Assembly: GCA_028023455.1 (NCBI GenBank) | Contig: JAQFVV010006274.1 | Span: 4,528,001 to 4,592,000 of the forward strand | Origin: Epiperipatus broadwayi | Lineage: Eukaryota; Onychophora; Udeonychophora; Euonychophora; Peripatidae | Length of the DNA: 64,000 bases | Direction: 5' to 3' | Shown: in pieces, positions 23,211 through 34,749 of the stretch | Layout of the letters: every line of letters starts with the position of its first letter | How positions within the stretch are numbered: the first letter of the stretch is position 1 | Translations under genes and position numbers: made by a program | The notes under the pieces: generated by a model | Databases searched by the model: none | What the model was told of the DNA's origin: nothing | Seen by the model: only the letters and a program-made list of their open reading frames with translations

Positions 23211-24010
23211 AAAATTTAAAAAAAAAAAGAAAAACAAAAAAAAAAAAAAAAAAACAAAAGGAGGGCGCGGGGGGAGAAGTCAAAAAAAAGAACCTTGCGG
23301 GGAAGAAGAAAACAAAAAAGTACTCCCCCCCCAAAAAATTTTTTATATTTTCCCCTTGCCAAAAGAAAGAGGAAGGCAGCAAACCCCGCGGGCAAAAAAA
23401 AAAATTTCTCAAAATCCCCCCAACAAAAAAAAAACAAATTCACATAAAGGAGGGGCAAACCCCACCTCCTCATTTATAATTTATGAATAAATATATATAA
23501 ATAAAAATTTATTTTTTAAATTAAACACAAACAAAAAAAAATAATAAAAAAGTAATTGTAAGTAAATTTGAAATTTATATTTAGATTAAAAAAAAAAAAA
23601 TAAATAAAATAAAAAAATAAAAACTTAAATTTTTTTTTTAATCCCACTCTAAGAAAATATAAAAATTATGAAAAAATTTATTTTGTTCAGTAGTGACAGG
23701 CGGCGAACACTTGAGAACTATTTGATATTCCGGGGGGGATTTGTGGGGATAAAAAAATAAAAAGGATCTAAAAAATGGGTTTATTTTTGTTATGAGTTTT
23801 TTTTTTGGTAAAAAAATTAAGAGTTAATATAAGATTTTTTTTTTTAATACTTCAAGCTACAAAAAAAGCCAAAATAGGAAAAAAACAAGTAAAAATGAAA
23901 ATTTTAATATTTTTTTTTTTTATTTTACATTTTAATTTAATAAAATTAAATATAAAAAAATAATGTGTTGAAAAGAAGAGATATAATTTGTTTAAAAAAA
24001 AAGAGGGAGA
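22960..24010. repeat. Homopolymer-rich, low-complexity block (possible assembly artefact)
   Basis: The block shows a run of about 20 C near 22972, long A runs near 23055 and 23180-23206, and clusters of C and G homopolymers such as those at 23330 and 23417. The two strands differ sharply in purine content. Nothing else in the window looks like this. Open frames here are phenylalanine repeats from poly(A) read backwards. It could be real low-complexity DNA or a poorly polished consensus. Confidence 0.8.
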
Positions 24011-24600
24011 AAGAGAGGGGGAGACTAAAAGACAAAGTTACCTAACATCCTTTAGCGTAAAACAAAAGAAAGTCCATTAACAAAATAATAATGGAATTTC
24101 TAATTAAATGAAAAGTAAAACAGAAAAGATATTCAAAATAAAAATTCTTCAAATCTACATTAAATTAAAAATAGATTTAAAACAATAAAATCATTGGGTT
24201 TATCAGGAAAATGGATCGTAACCCTTTGACCCCCAGACTTTTCTAGAAATTTCTATTTTGAGCTGAGTTTACGCATAAACGGTCAATGTCACACATATGC
24301 GCAACACGTCATTCTTTGCGCCATTTTGATATCTATTTGAAAATCTAAAAATTTTTTCTGTATGACAATTTTTAGATTTATTATGAATATTTTTAGCGAA
24401 GGGTACCTAAAAATTTTTTTTATTTTTTATTTTTATCAGTTTATTTATTGTAAAAAAGTTATTCCATAATGGTTGGATCAATTACTGAAGATTTTATTCT
24501 GATTTTCCATTGAAGTTGTCTGCGATTCTGAGCCCTCTTCTCCAGTTACGTTTTTGGATAACATTCAAGGGTATGTAATTACTTTTTTATATATATATTT

Positions 24601-24742
24601 ATAAATTATAATATTTTCTATTTACTGAAACAAATAAATATGCTATAGAATAATAAATTATAATATTTTCGATGTCGTGAAACAAATAAATATGCTATAG
24701 AATAATAAATTATAATATTTTCAAATAAATATGCTGTAGAAT
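24601..24742 (+). repeat. 52-bp tandem repeat, 2.7 copies
   Basis: Units starting ATAAATTATAATATTTTC begin at 24601, 24653 and 24705, and each contains CAAATAAATATGCT. The third unit is shortened by an internal loss. Confidence 0.9.
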
Positions 24743-24911
24743 GGAAAAAATTGGGACTGGGGTAATCTGTCACCATGTGAGAGAATGCATTTTTGGCATG
24801 ATTATAAATATGAATAGTGTATCACGCATGACCAAGTTTGAATTTATGGACGAATTATTGCATCAGTGCTAAAGTTATGACCCGCAATTGATTTGTGTCA
24901 ATTTTAGGCAA

Positions 24912-25163
24912 GTAATATAGGATATTATATAGATTTTCTGGCTTCCTCAATCCATCCACTTATTGTTACAGTGTCATGTATTTGAACTCGGCCTTTCTTC
25001 ATATCTTTTATGCAAAATAATGAATATATTTATATACAAGTTCATGCTACACAACTGGAATTTCATGTAATATAGGATATTTTATACACAGTTTCTGGCT
25101 TCATCAATCCATCCACTCTGTATTATAGTGCCATGTATTTGAACTCAGCCTTTCTTCCACACA
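24912..25163 (+). repeat. Direct duplication, about 90 bp at a 160-bp interval
   Basis: Two similar segments share AATATAGGATATT, TTTCTGGCTTC, TCAATCCATCCACT, CATGTATTTGAACTC and GCCTTTCTTC in the same order (about 24912-25000 and 25073-25163). Confidence 0.75.
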
Positions 25164-28149
25164 CACATGTAATCATTGTTAATAATAATAAAAAATTATC
25201 TTTATTGATTTATTTTTATTCATTTTATTTTTTATGAGTTTGTTTATTTATTTTTGAATACACTGTTCTGTTACTTTTTTCTCCACTAAAAACCATTCAT
25301 ATTGTTATGGGTACTTTTGAAAAAATGGACACATCTGGCTCTAGAAGAAAAATGGACCACAGCAAGGCCGCTGTTTTAGTAAATTTCTCAGTTAAAAATT
25401 ACCTCAGATAAGACTTCCAATACATCATTTTTTAAAAAAATTTTGTGACAGATGTGATGAAGCTGTTTATGAAATTTTCATTTTATCATTTGAATTTCAA
25501 AATTTAGGATTTGTGAATCAGTGTAAAAATAAACATTCTTAAAGCTATTAAAAATATTCTTTTTCTTAATTTTTTCTTTATGAAATGATTATTTTAACAG
25601 CTTCATTACATTCTTTCATATATGACCTTTCTTTTAATGCATGCTTTTTTTATATTTATTACATTCAAACACAAAATATCTAAGTTATTAGAGTTAGGGT
25701 AAATTTTTTTAAAAATTAACAACTTGGCCTTGGGTGAATGAAGAGGGGAATTTCCAAAAAGTATTCTGAAAGGGTATAATTAGCCCACAAGAATAATACT
25801 TCTAAGGATCATTTCGATAGTATGATTGCTCCTTTTTGTCAACTAAGTTGTGAGAACAATAGGAGTCAGCCAGTCATAGATTTGTTCAATCAGTGTATAG
25901 CAAATCCACATCAGTTTAATTTTTAAATAAATATAAATATGTGTAGAAGCATGGTTGTGGGGTAAATGGTTCTTAGCCTGCCCATTTCTCCCATTGTCCC
26001 AAGTATGATCACCAAAGTACCCTAAGCCAGAGAAACTTCATCAAAATGTTTAAATGTTGGACTGCCGAACTGTTGAACTCTTAAATCAAACTCATAGCTA
26101 GCTATGCCTGTGTAGAAATTATGAAAGACCACTCCAAATTCATATTTCATCATGGGACCTAAATTTCCAAAAAGAAGTCAGAATAAATTAGGTAATACAT
26201 TTTCAATTGTTCATTTCTAACCTCCCAATTTCTTCTTCAAATTCCAGTTGACCTTATAACAATTTCACTACCTCTAAATGTCTTCTTAAATGAAATTCCC
26301 CTTAATTAAATGTAAATGTTTTATTAACTAATCTCTGTAACCTTGACTTGGTATAAATTTAAATTTACTGTCTCTACTCTAACTCTATCTGACTTAAAAT
26401 TATGCCTCTATTAATGTAAAATTTTTCTCTTAAAGCAGTTTAGAAAGATTATTATTTACTTATGACTGTATTGTTTAAGATTTATAAATGTCAGATTTAA
26501 AATGATATCTATATGCCAATTTGTTCCATCTCGACAAAAGTTCTATAACTAAATAATTTTGCTTCCTATTTTCCCGACCAACATCTGTTGGTAAATAAAT
26601 AATTCTTTTGCTCTATATGATAATTACTTGGAGCACCCTTCAAGATGAAATAATTTCGTTTTACTTTATATATTTTGAAAATATTTTATGCATATATAGT
26701 TTAGTTTTGGGGAAGACACTGGGTCAATTTTGAGATTTTATTTAATTATATTTCATTTTAAAAGAATGAAAAGAAAAGTTTTTCAGAAAGTTTCTTCTTG
26801 TAAACAGTAAGAGAGAGTGTAAATGTTTAAATTTAAAATATTGACGGAATTTTGTTTTGAAGGGAGAGACATGTCACCCAGAGAAATGATATTTGTAATA
26901 ATATTTAGGCTTATTTTGTATTGATCCAATCTTGGTCAATCCATATAATATCTGTATAATCTTTCATGTCTCAGTACCATTTTTATATACTATTTTAAAA
27001 ATCTATTTTTCCAGTATTTGTATTTTGTCTTGCCAGCACTTTGTTTGATCACCCGTTTTTGTTCTTTGATTGATAAGACAGAATTATAACACATGATACA
27101 TTCATGAGCTAAATTTTGGTCAGGATATAAAAGACAAAATTGTGAAGACCTGAGGCAAGCTTAGCTTAGCAAGCCTTGGCAATTCCTATCCTTTCACCTG
27201 AAATATCTTGAGGTTTGCTAATGGCACAGACCATTCATCTTTATTTCTTGGCATCACTATAATGAGGCAGGAGAATTGGCTCTGTGCTGGTGATGTAATG
27301 TCAAATGCTGTGTCTGATTAATTTCTTTTGTGTCTGAGCACATCATGGCAGGTTGATGTCAGTCTGATACTATTTATGTTTTACTATCAGTGAAGTATTT
27401 AGTTGCGAATATCGCAATCCGTTTACATTTAAACATGTCACTTTCTTCGAAGGCAATTCCTAAAAATATAATCAAATTATTTCTCACTTAGAATCATTAT
27501 TACTTATATTAAAGTTACTAAAAATAGGGCTGTTTAAATAATTGTTTCTTATATCACATACTTGAGTGGGCGTGTACCCTAGAACTCTAATCGTTTTATT
27601 TGTTTAAATTGGCATATAAACTACACCACTCCCTTACATGAGACATAATAAATGACATGATTGAAATTGATGTTAACAAACAATGAAATAAATCAGCAAG
27701 ACATTAAAGAATTATAGAGATGTTTTTATTAAAAATATATGTGAATTTAACCTACCTGTGGTTCGTTTCCATTAATTTTATTCTAAAATTAGCATTTCCA
27801 TTTAATTATTGTGCTGCTATCTGATAACTCGAGGTCACACACATATCATTCATATTTTTAAGTTCATGAATAGTGTAATTAGAGTAAATTTTAGAGTTAA
27901 ACATTAGAATTAGTCAAGGCTCATGTTTTACCATTGATGCTGCCACCTGGAGTTTAGAGAAGAATAATTGCTTACCTCGAAAATGTTAATTAGTTGGTAG
28001 ATTTAAAGAATGGATAAACAGGTTAGAATTCATAAATATTTTTGATCTTTGATCTCATGTATGGTTGGATTCGAGGTACTTTTACCCAGGCTGTGAATTG
28101 TATTAAGTTAACATACAATTTTGACTGGTGCATTATCAATATATAATGA

Positions 28150-29051
28150 ATGTATAGTTTTGGAGGGATAGGATAGTGATACTTACTGCTGGAAAACAAA
28201 TAGTTTTAAACTTATTGCATGAAGGTCATTCAAGCATGGCATATGCTAAAGCACTAGCACATAGTTATGTCTGGTGACATGGAATTAATGTGGACATTAA
28301 AAACTTTAAGAAATGTCCATCATGTCAGGAGGAAATGCATATTCCAGAAAAAACTTTGATAGCAGGGCTGGCATCAACCACATTATAAAAAAGAGTACAT
28401 ATTGATCATATGGGACCAATAAAGGAAAAATACTGTTGTTAATGATACTCTTTCTCAAAGTGAATTGACTGCTATATAGTAAATAATACTAATGCAGAGG
28501 AAATTATAAAATGTTGTAATAAGATTTTTACAATACATGGTTTTCCCAAAGTCATCATGTATGACAATGGAGAAGGTTTCAGGGGATGCAGAATGCAACA
28601 GTATTTGGAAAGTAAGAGCACTAAACATATTCTAATGCCACTATACCATCTGGAGATGAATGGATAGGCAGAAAAAGCAATACAACAAATGAAAAAAAGT
28701 TTATTGAAGATGAAGATATCAGATATGCAAGAAGCATTATAAGAGATAATGCTGTGTTAACTTTTGACACCATCCATGGCAATAGGGAAATCACCAGCAG
28801 AATTATTCTTAGGAAGGAAGTTAAGGAGTAGGCTGTTGTTACTTCAACAAATGAGAAAGGATTCATTGGGCAATATAAAACTTCATATTAATTTTAGGGT
28901 TGGAGACAGAATATGGGTATGTGATACATTGTGTAAGAAATGAATGAAAGGAGTGAATAAAATTTGTGTAATTCAAGATCAGAATAATGTTAAGTATACT
29001 AGGCACATAAATCATGTGAAGAAGACAACACACAGTTTTTATGGCTGTTAG
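28150..29051 (+). pseudogene. pol: Integrase of the gypsy element (broken)
   Basis: This enzyme would insert element cDNA into the chromosome. The HHCC zinc finger is complete: LLHEGHSSMAYAK supplies both His, and CPSC at about 28314-28325 both Cys. The catalytic triad lies in one frame: Asp in HIDHMGPI (28404), Asp in MYDNGEGF (28563) and Glu in NG-AEKAIQ (28671). The last two are 35 residues apart (DDX35E). C-terminal wording SPAEFFLGRKL and FRVGDRIWVCD fits gypsy integrase. Stops at about 28274, 28385, 28438, 28665 and beyond disable it. It ends at the stop at 29049. Confidence 0.92.
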
Positions 29052-29260
29052 ACTAAAAACTAGATGTGAAAGTCAAAACAAATATGACAGAATGTATACA
29101 AATCAGAAATGAAGTAAAGAAACAAAATTCCATGGAAATCCATACTGATAGCGATATGGTGGAAAATGCAGGAAATAAATTAAATCACTCAGTACAGGTG
29201 AAGCAGAAGCCAAAAAAATTAGATTATGTATAGAACACATAGAGGGCATTCTTCTGGACT

Positions 29261-29273
29261 AAAGGGGGGGAGG
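29261..29273 (+). other. Polypurine tract of the gypsy element
   Basis: AAAGGGGGGGAGG sits directly before the 3' LTR and is where plus-strand DNA synthesis would be primed. Confidence 0.9.
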
Positions 29274-29311
29274 TGTGTTATTATATTTATATAAAAAAAA
29301 TTATCTGATAG

Positions 29312-29422
29312 TTTTTTTTTCATATGTCATAGCATCGGCCGGGACATGAACCCACAACCATCTGCAACTAACTACGTGTTTGCAAGGCAGTTGCAATAAC
29401 CTCTCAGCTAACAACGCTTGAC
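29312..29422 (-). mobile_element. tRNA-derived SINE, copy 3 (diverged), in the gypsy 3' LTR
   Basis: It has the same family body as 15851 and 17613 on the reverse strand, with the B box altered to GGTTCATGTCC. A 15-bp target duplication AAAATTATCTGATAG lies at 29297-29311 and 29423-29437, absent as a doublet in the 5' LTR. It is more diverged than the other two copies. Confidence 0.92.
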
Positions 29423-29760
29423 AAAATTATCTGATAGTTGAGACTAGAAAAAAAATTATATAATATAAATTGTAATCACTGAAAATGTAAAAGTTGGAAA
29501 TCATAAAAGCACATTGTTTTCAAAGAAAAAGTAAAGTATTCCAGCAGAAAAGATAATAAATAATTAATTATAAAAAAAGATTGCTTAAAGAAATAAAAAC
29601 AAAAGTATAGTCAATTGTTTAATCAGAAGTAATTAATTACAGAATTTTGAAATGCTAAAGTCCCGTTTGTTAATTAACAAAATAATAGCATAAGAAAAAT
29701 ATAAATTAAAACATGAAAAGATTTTGTTTAGAATTAAATTAAAATATACTAATTAAATCT

Positions 29761-30084
29761 TTAAAAACCAGGCATTTCCCACAAACCTGGAGCTTAATTA
29801 TAAGTATAGGGAATTTGAATTCAGATTTTCAAACACCCTCCATATATCCACACCATCTCATAGAACTGATACACATGACCACACACATGTAGAAAAGATA
29901 AATAATCACCAATATATGTATTTCATGCTAAACCAGCACTCATCAGTTGGTCCAGATTATTATCTCCCATATGTATATTGGTGATTATTTATCTTTTCTA
30001 CATGTGTGTGGTCATGTATATCAGTTGTATGAAATAGTGTGGATAGATGGAAGGTGCTTGAAAATCTGAGTTCAAATCCCCTAT
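29761..30084. mobile_element. Palindromic retroposon 2 with 13-bp target duplication
   Basis: It interrupts the gypsy 3' LTR, whose 5' counterpart is continuous at this point, so its ends are certain. The 13-bp duplication is ACTAATTAAATCT at 29748-29760 and ACTAAATAAATCT at 30085-30097. From 29805 to 30084 it is an inverted repeat with arms of about 115 bp. The right arm ends in GAGTTCAAATCCCC, close to a tRNA B box. The arms share AGATAAATAATCACCAATAT and CATGCTAAACCAGCA with palindromic retroposon 1. Confidence 0.88.
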
Positions 30085-30683
30085 ACTAAATAAATCTGTA
30101 AGTCAAGATTTCATTAGTGCAAAGATAAGAAAATATGCAGGGATATATAAATAGGCAGAAATTGTTGCGACATGAGTTCTGCATTTTTGTTGCTTTTCAT
30201 GGGAGGTTCCTGTTATCAAGCTTTTAGTGGAACAAGATCACCGTGAGCTTTATCTGCAGACATCAAGGAGTTTTCCTACCCCAGGCAACAGTTACCTAAA
30301 TGTTAAAGAGCTGGTTAGGATTCCATACAGATCACTCTGATATTATTATTTTTTATATGGATGAGTAGACTCACAGAGAAATTACTACCAGAGGATAATA
30401 TTATTTTATTTTGTCATTTAGACAATTAATATTATGAACTAAGAAAGGTATAACTGTTTTTAGTGAAATGCATTTACATGTTTAGATGTGCAGGAAAGTA
30501 TTCACAAGTGAATTCTAAATATTAATGTGGATTGCCTAATGTTTTATATAGTCTGTCTGTTTATTCAATAAATAAATATTTTTCATTATATTGGGTATTT
30601 GAATTTATTTAATTCCTAGTTATCGTGTTTTGCTGTGATCTGTTACAATGTTTTTTTTTTGATAGAAGATACATAGCAAGTTT

Positions 30684-31265
30684 AATCAAATAGTATTCAA
30701 TAAAACATTAGCTTAACCTTGACTAACTATTTGTTCAATGTAATAACAAAATATAATTGTTGAATTATTAAAGATATTGAAATAAATTATTAAAATAAGT
30801 AAAATGTTTTAGTGAATATTTTTGGCTAGCTAATATTTTAATATATAAAATAAAATATGTAAAGACTCTTGAAATCTGTATTAAATTATAGTGTAATTAA
30901 TTGACTACAAATAATCACAAAATCCAATTTTAATTAATAGAAATAAAATTTATTAATATAATAAACATAAATAAAAATTATATGAATTAATGAGAAAATA
31001 AAACAGTCTTTGTTAGACTATTTGATCAGACATCAGTTATTCTTTAATCTATTGCATCTATTAACAAAATAATATATTGTATTTGCATAAATATTTCTGA
31101 ATGAATATTTAAATATTTATTTTAAGAAATTGACTAAGTATGTTTAATTTGTTTATTGTTTTCTTACAATAATAAATGTTAACTTATTGATTCAGTATTA
31201 TGTCATCAATGTATATTAAATATACATTGTCATAGAGATAACTTTAATTACTTAAAATCTCTTGC
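30684..31265. other. Unannotated AT-rich stretch
   Basis: It lies between the gypsy target duplication and the next LTR remnant. Nothing recognisable was seen. Confidence 0.5.
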
Positions 31266-31270
31266 TTTTA

Positions 31271-32850
31271 ATATATATATTGTACCACTAGTGAATAGCG
31301 TTATGTGTTTCATTTTTTTTTTTTAAAAAAAATATGATTAGTTTTAAGATTTTTAAAATGAAATTTTGCAAAAGCAAAAGATTAATTGTGTCACTTTTTT
31401 TTTTTAGAATAAAGCTTCTTAACAAGATGGGGGGGGGAATTTATAATAGAATTAGAGAAAATTTTAAACTCTTTTTTTTCTCTCTCTTTGTAAAAAAAAA
31501 AACTTTTATAATGTATAAAATAAGCAAAGGTGAAATCAGATTAAAAATTTGTAAAAATAAAACCTTCATAAATGTAATTAATTAATTTATAAGATTTCAG
31601 ATTGATAATAAAATCAAAATCAACAGTTTAATTAATTAAAAAACTATAAACTATCTTATTGAGGTAGTAGATAAACCTGAATGGCAAATGTAAAAAATCA
31701 CTTAATTAAAAAATTGTAAAATTAATTGACAGATTCAAGTCAAGATAAAAAAAACAATAAGAGAGTTAAGATATAAAAGTTACATCTTGGTTATTGTTCT
31801 TCAGTCCTGATTTTGTGATCAAGTTATACCAGTCATCAATTTGTTATTAGTCTGGAATTCAGGTTCTTTCTAAAGAATGCAGAATATTAAAAAATTTTAA
31901 ATGCAGTAGTAAGCCAATCATTACTGCTGTGGTAAACATTAATGGAGAGGCTGCATAAGCCATGGAATTGTCCAACAGGGTTTTATGCCCCAAGCCTTCA
32001 GAAATCAACCGTACTTGCCTAAACAACACCCAAAACAAATGCCTAGTTAGTGAATCAATGCTGCCGCTAAGACCTTTCTCTCTCATCATTGATCCAAAGA
32101 ATGGAAGAAAAGCCCTGGAAACCATTGATGGAGAAACAAAAGACAAACCAGTTGGAAAACAAAACCAAATGGAAACTAAAACCATTGGACAATGCACACA
32201 AAATCAAAACCTGGGTAAATATACTTTTAAATAGCTGTGTAAACACCTAATTTTAAATGAAATGAACTTTAATTAATGGGCTATTATAACTATAGCCTAA
32301 AGTCATTTATATTTTTCTTAGGTAAAATTTATTGTGTTATTTTATATTATATTAAATATATGTGTGGGTCAATAATTAAATATTAATGTTTGCTTTAATT
32401 GTTATTTTGTCTATTTTCTCTTTCTCTCTTGTCACTGTGTTACCAGTAAACTAGTGTAGAGTTATTTTATGTGTTAAGTAAATAAGCTGGACCCTGAGAC
32501 AGAGTGTGAGCTAGTCATGGAATATTTCAAGTTCTGGATTGTGGATCTTTCATCTGAAGCATGCTGATTATATAACTTATGATTGGCTGGTGCCTGAGGT
32601 TGATCCTCAAAACAAATAAAATGTTTTGGATGACAGGGGCTTGAATCTAGCAGTTGAGGTGGACCACAGTCTAGAAATGTGATCATGTTATGCTTTTACA
32701 TAGCTCAATCTGACCATAGGTATTGGTGATGGCTCTGCTATTGATAGTATTTTCCCCTCTGCTTAAAGAACTAGTCCGTTCATGTAATATTAAAAATATA
32801 AATTAAAAATTATGTTAAAAAAATTTAAGCACAATTAAATAATATCTTTT
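31271..32850 (+). mobile_element. Diverged family-D LTR, forward
   Basis: It begins TGTACCACTAGTGAATAGC after (TA)n, like the family-D LTR start TGTAATATACCACTACTGAG. Further on it shares ACCAGTTGGAAAA followed by AAAATC and GGTAAATA, and then TTTGGATGACAGG, GAATCTAGCAG, GTTGAG and TGTTATGC with 46121-47986. A forward 90-codon frame (31962-32234) and a reverse 112-codon frame overlap in this LTR. Neither has a family match that I can name, so I do not call a gene. Confidence 0.6.
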
Positions 32851-32854
32851 AAAT

Positions 32855-34740
32855 GACCCAGTTGGGTGCCAATTGAACCAGGTGGGAGATGGTTGCTATG
32901 ATTATACTTTTTAAAATCTCGATCTTAACTCCAGCTGCACTTTTACTACTGCAGCAAACAGCCCTTCAAGTGGAAAAGTCAAATACAGAAGGTGGATGAG
33001 ACCAATGATATCTATAACCAGACTGGGGCTATAAAAAGTATAACCTGTGGCACATTTCCAGGTTATAGAACTCCTCGGCTGCTAAATTCAAACTTTTGTC
33101 ATCCAAAGTATTTTTATTTGATTTGATGTAAAACTTCAGGCACCAGCTAATCATAAGTTATATAATAAGCATCCCCAGATGACAGGTATACAATTTAGCA
33201 CTTGATATATACCAAGCCAGCCCTTTTCTCAATTGTGGGAAAGACAAAGAAAACTTTAATACACTTGCTCAACACATAACTAAATTTAACTTAACTATAA
33301 ATTTACCTATTAGTGATGCAATTATAAAAAGAGAATTGACCAAACAATAATTAAGCAAACAAATTATTTATTTAAACACAGTTATAATTAAAATACTCTA
33401 AAATACAACCCCATTATAAAATACATTATAAATTTAAATATACACAAACACACACATTAAGATGTACTATAATAGGAATTAAAAAAAACTTACAGAATTT
33501 AAACATACACACATATTAAGATATAACTCCATGTAATAATTTATGGAAGCAATTTAATGATTACTATAGCTGTGGCTATTACAATTCATCAGAGTCTTTT
33601 ATTCAAACATGATTTAGTCTTTAAATTGAATAATAAAGTTTATAGTTACCTATGATTTTTGTGAATTGCACATTACATTTCTACAGACATAATTCATTGC
33701 TTTCTCCTGCTATTATATTGGTCACCAACCAGTTGGCCTTTCCTTTTCCCATTAATGGTTTTGCTTCTTGTGATTTTCCATGTTTCAATGAAAGAGAAAG
33801 AGATATGTGAATTTTCAGATCATAAGGTAAACATGATTTCTAGATGGAGAACTTCTGCTGTTCCATAGGACCAGGATTGAAGATTGGCTGCACACTTCAA
33901 TTACTGTATAACACTGCATAATGCTAGATTACTATTCAGTAAACATGCCTGCATGCTGGAGACATTAATGGACCTCACAGTCTTCTCTTTTTTGAAAGCT
34001 CTTGCACAGTAGCAATAATGAATATGACAGTATTATGTTATAATAATCTTAATCTTAATAACAAATGAATGGATTTCTGTCTTTTTATATGCTTCTTCCT
34101 TATTGCTCTCTAATTATCATTCTCCAATCTGATTTAATTAATTGATGTTTCTTTAATTTTTTTGTTTTAATCTAAACTTTTCTTTAGATTAATCTAACAT
34201 TCTGATAAGATACATTTCTGAATCCCTTTCCTTTGTCTCTTCAATTAATGTAATTAGAGTTATTATTTCCTTTCTTTTATTTATCAGCCAAGCAATCTTT
34301 AAGTGGATTTAAATTTAAAAGTTTTCTTTTTATATTTTAATTCAATTTTCATTTTTACATTTTCTCTTTTTTTTCTTTAAATTTATAAAAAGAGAGAGAG
34401 CTAGTTTTAACTCCTTACTTATAGTTAATCCCCCCTTTCCTGCTCACTCTTTAAATATTAAAACTTCTTGTTTTTTCTAATGACAAGATGATGTAATGAT
34501 TTATTTTTGGTGAGTTGCATTTAAAAGAAAACTCTTTAAAACATTTTGTAACTTATATTTCTCACTTATTTAAAATTTAATTATTTGTTTTAAAATTTAA
34601 TCCGATCATTTGTTAATAAATGATTCCACATGTATTGCAAAATGTGTGTTCTGGTATTAAATATATTATATTTAAATTCTGTTTTCTGTGGAATTTTAAC
34701 TTTTCTTTTTGGTTTGCTATATATTATGTATAACAAACAA
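32855..34740 (-). mobile_element. Diverged family-D LTR with primer site, reverse
   Basis: On the reverse strand the blocks GCAGTGTTATACAG (near 33920), CTTTGGATGACAAAAG (near 33105) and GTTAAGATCG (near 32920) follow in the order and spacing of the family-D LTR. It ends CACCTGGTTCAAT, followed by TGGCACCCAACTGGGTC (32855-32871), close to the tRNA-Lys primer site TGGCGCCCAACGTGGGGC. It lies tail to tail with the forward LTR at 31271, with no internal region between. The outer end is approximate. Confidence 0.6.
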
Positions 34741-34749
34741 ACATATGCA

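Larger units (their letters stand above)
22520..28130. other. Large insertion separating RNase H from integrase
   Basis: Gypsy coding similarity stops near 22510 and resumes near 28150 (FWRDRIVI followed by the integrase zinc finger), leaving about 5.6 kb of unrelated sequence. It contains a small palindrome (TTAGGTCAAGTTGACCTAA near 22523), a TA/GT microsatellite at about 22797-22850, a homopolymer-rich block, short tandem repeats, and a TATA-box-like GATATAAAAG at about 27125. I could not define its ends, a target duplication, or any gene. It may be several nested insertions. Confidence 0.6.
18868..30678 (+). mobile_element. Ty3/gypsy LTR retrotransposon, complete but degenerate and split
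   Basis: The LTRs at 18868-19788 and 29276-30678 begin TGTT and end ACATAACA (ACATAGCA in the 3' copy). The 5-bp target duplication AGTTT sits at 18863-18867 and 30679-30683. Gag, protease, reverse transcriptase, RNase H and integrase follow in Ty3/gypsy order. A 5.6-kb insertion separates RNase H from integrase, and the 3' LTR carries a SINE and a palindromic retroposon. Without these the element would be about 5.7 kb. Many stops and frameshifts show it is dead. Confidence 0.93.
29276..30678 (+). repeat. 3' LTR of the gypsy element, with two insertions
   Basis: It is colinear with 18868-19788 but split by a SINE (29312-29422) and a palindromic retroposon (29761-30084). It ends CATAGCA, then the 5-bp duplication AGTTT. 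Substitutions relative to the 5' LTR are frequent, so the insertion is old. Confidence 0.92.

Noticed and set aside
23209-23473. Reverse frames rich in Phe
   Set aside because: They are poly(A) and other homopolymers read backwards in a low-complexity block.
24233-24250. CCCTTTGACCCCC, which recalls a piggyBac end
   Set aside because: There is no TTAA target, no inverted partner and no transposase nearby.
25312-25426. Short frame starting MGTFEKMDTSGSRRKMDHS
   Set aside because: It has only 38 codons, with no repeat partner or motif.
31962-32234. Forward 90-codon frame ending near a GGTAAATA splice-donor-like site, with a 112-codon reverse frame over it; looked like a host exon
   Set aside because: The stretch matches the family-D LTR in order and wording (ACCAGTTGGAAAA, then AAAATC and GGTAA). 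Neither frame shows a protein family that I can name.
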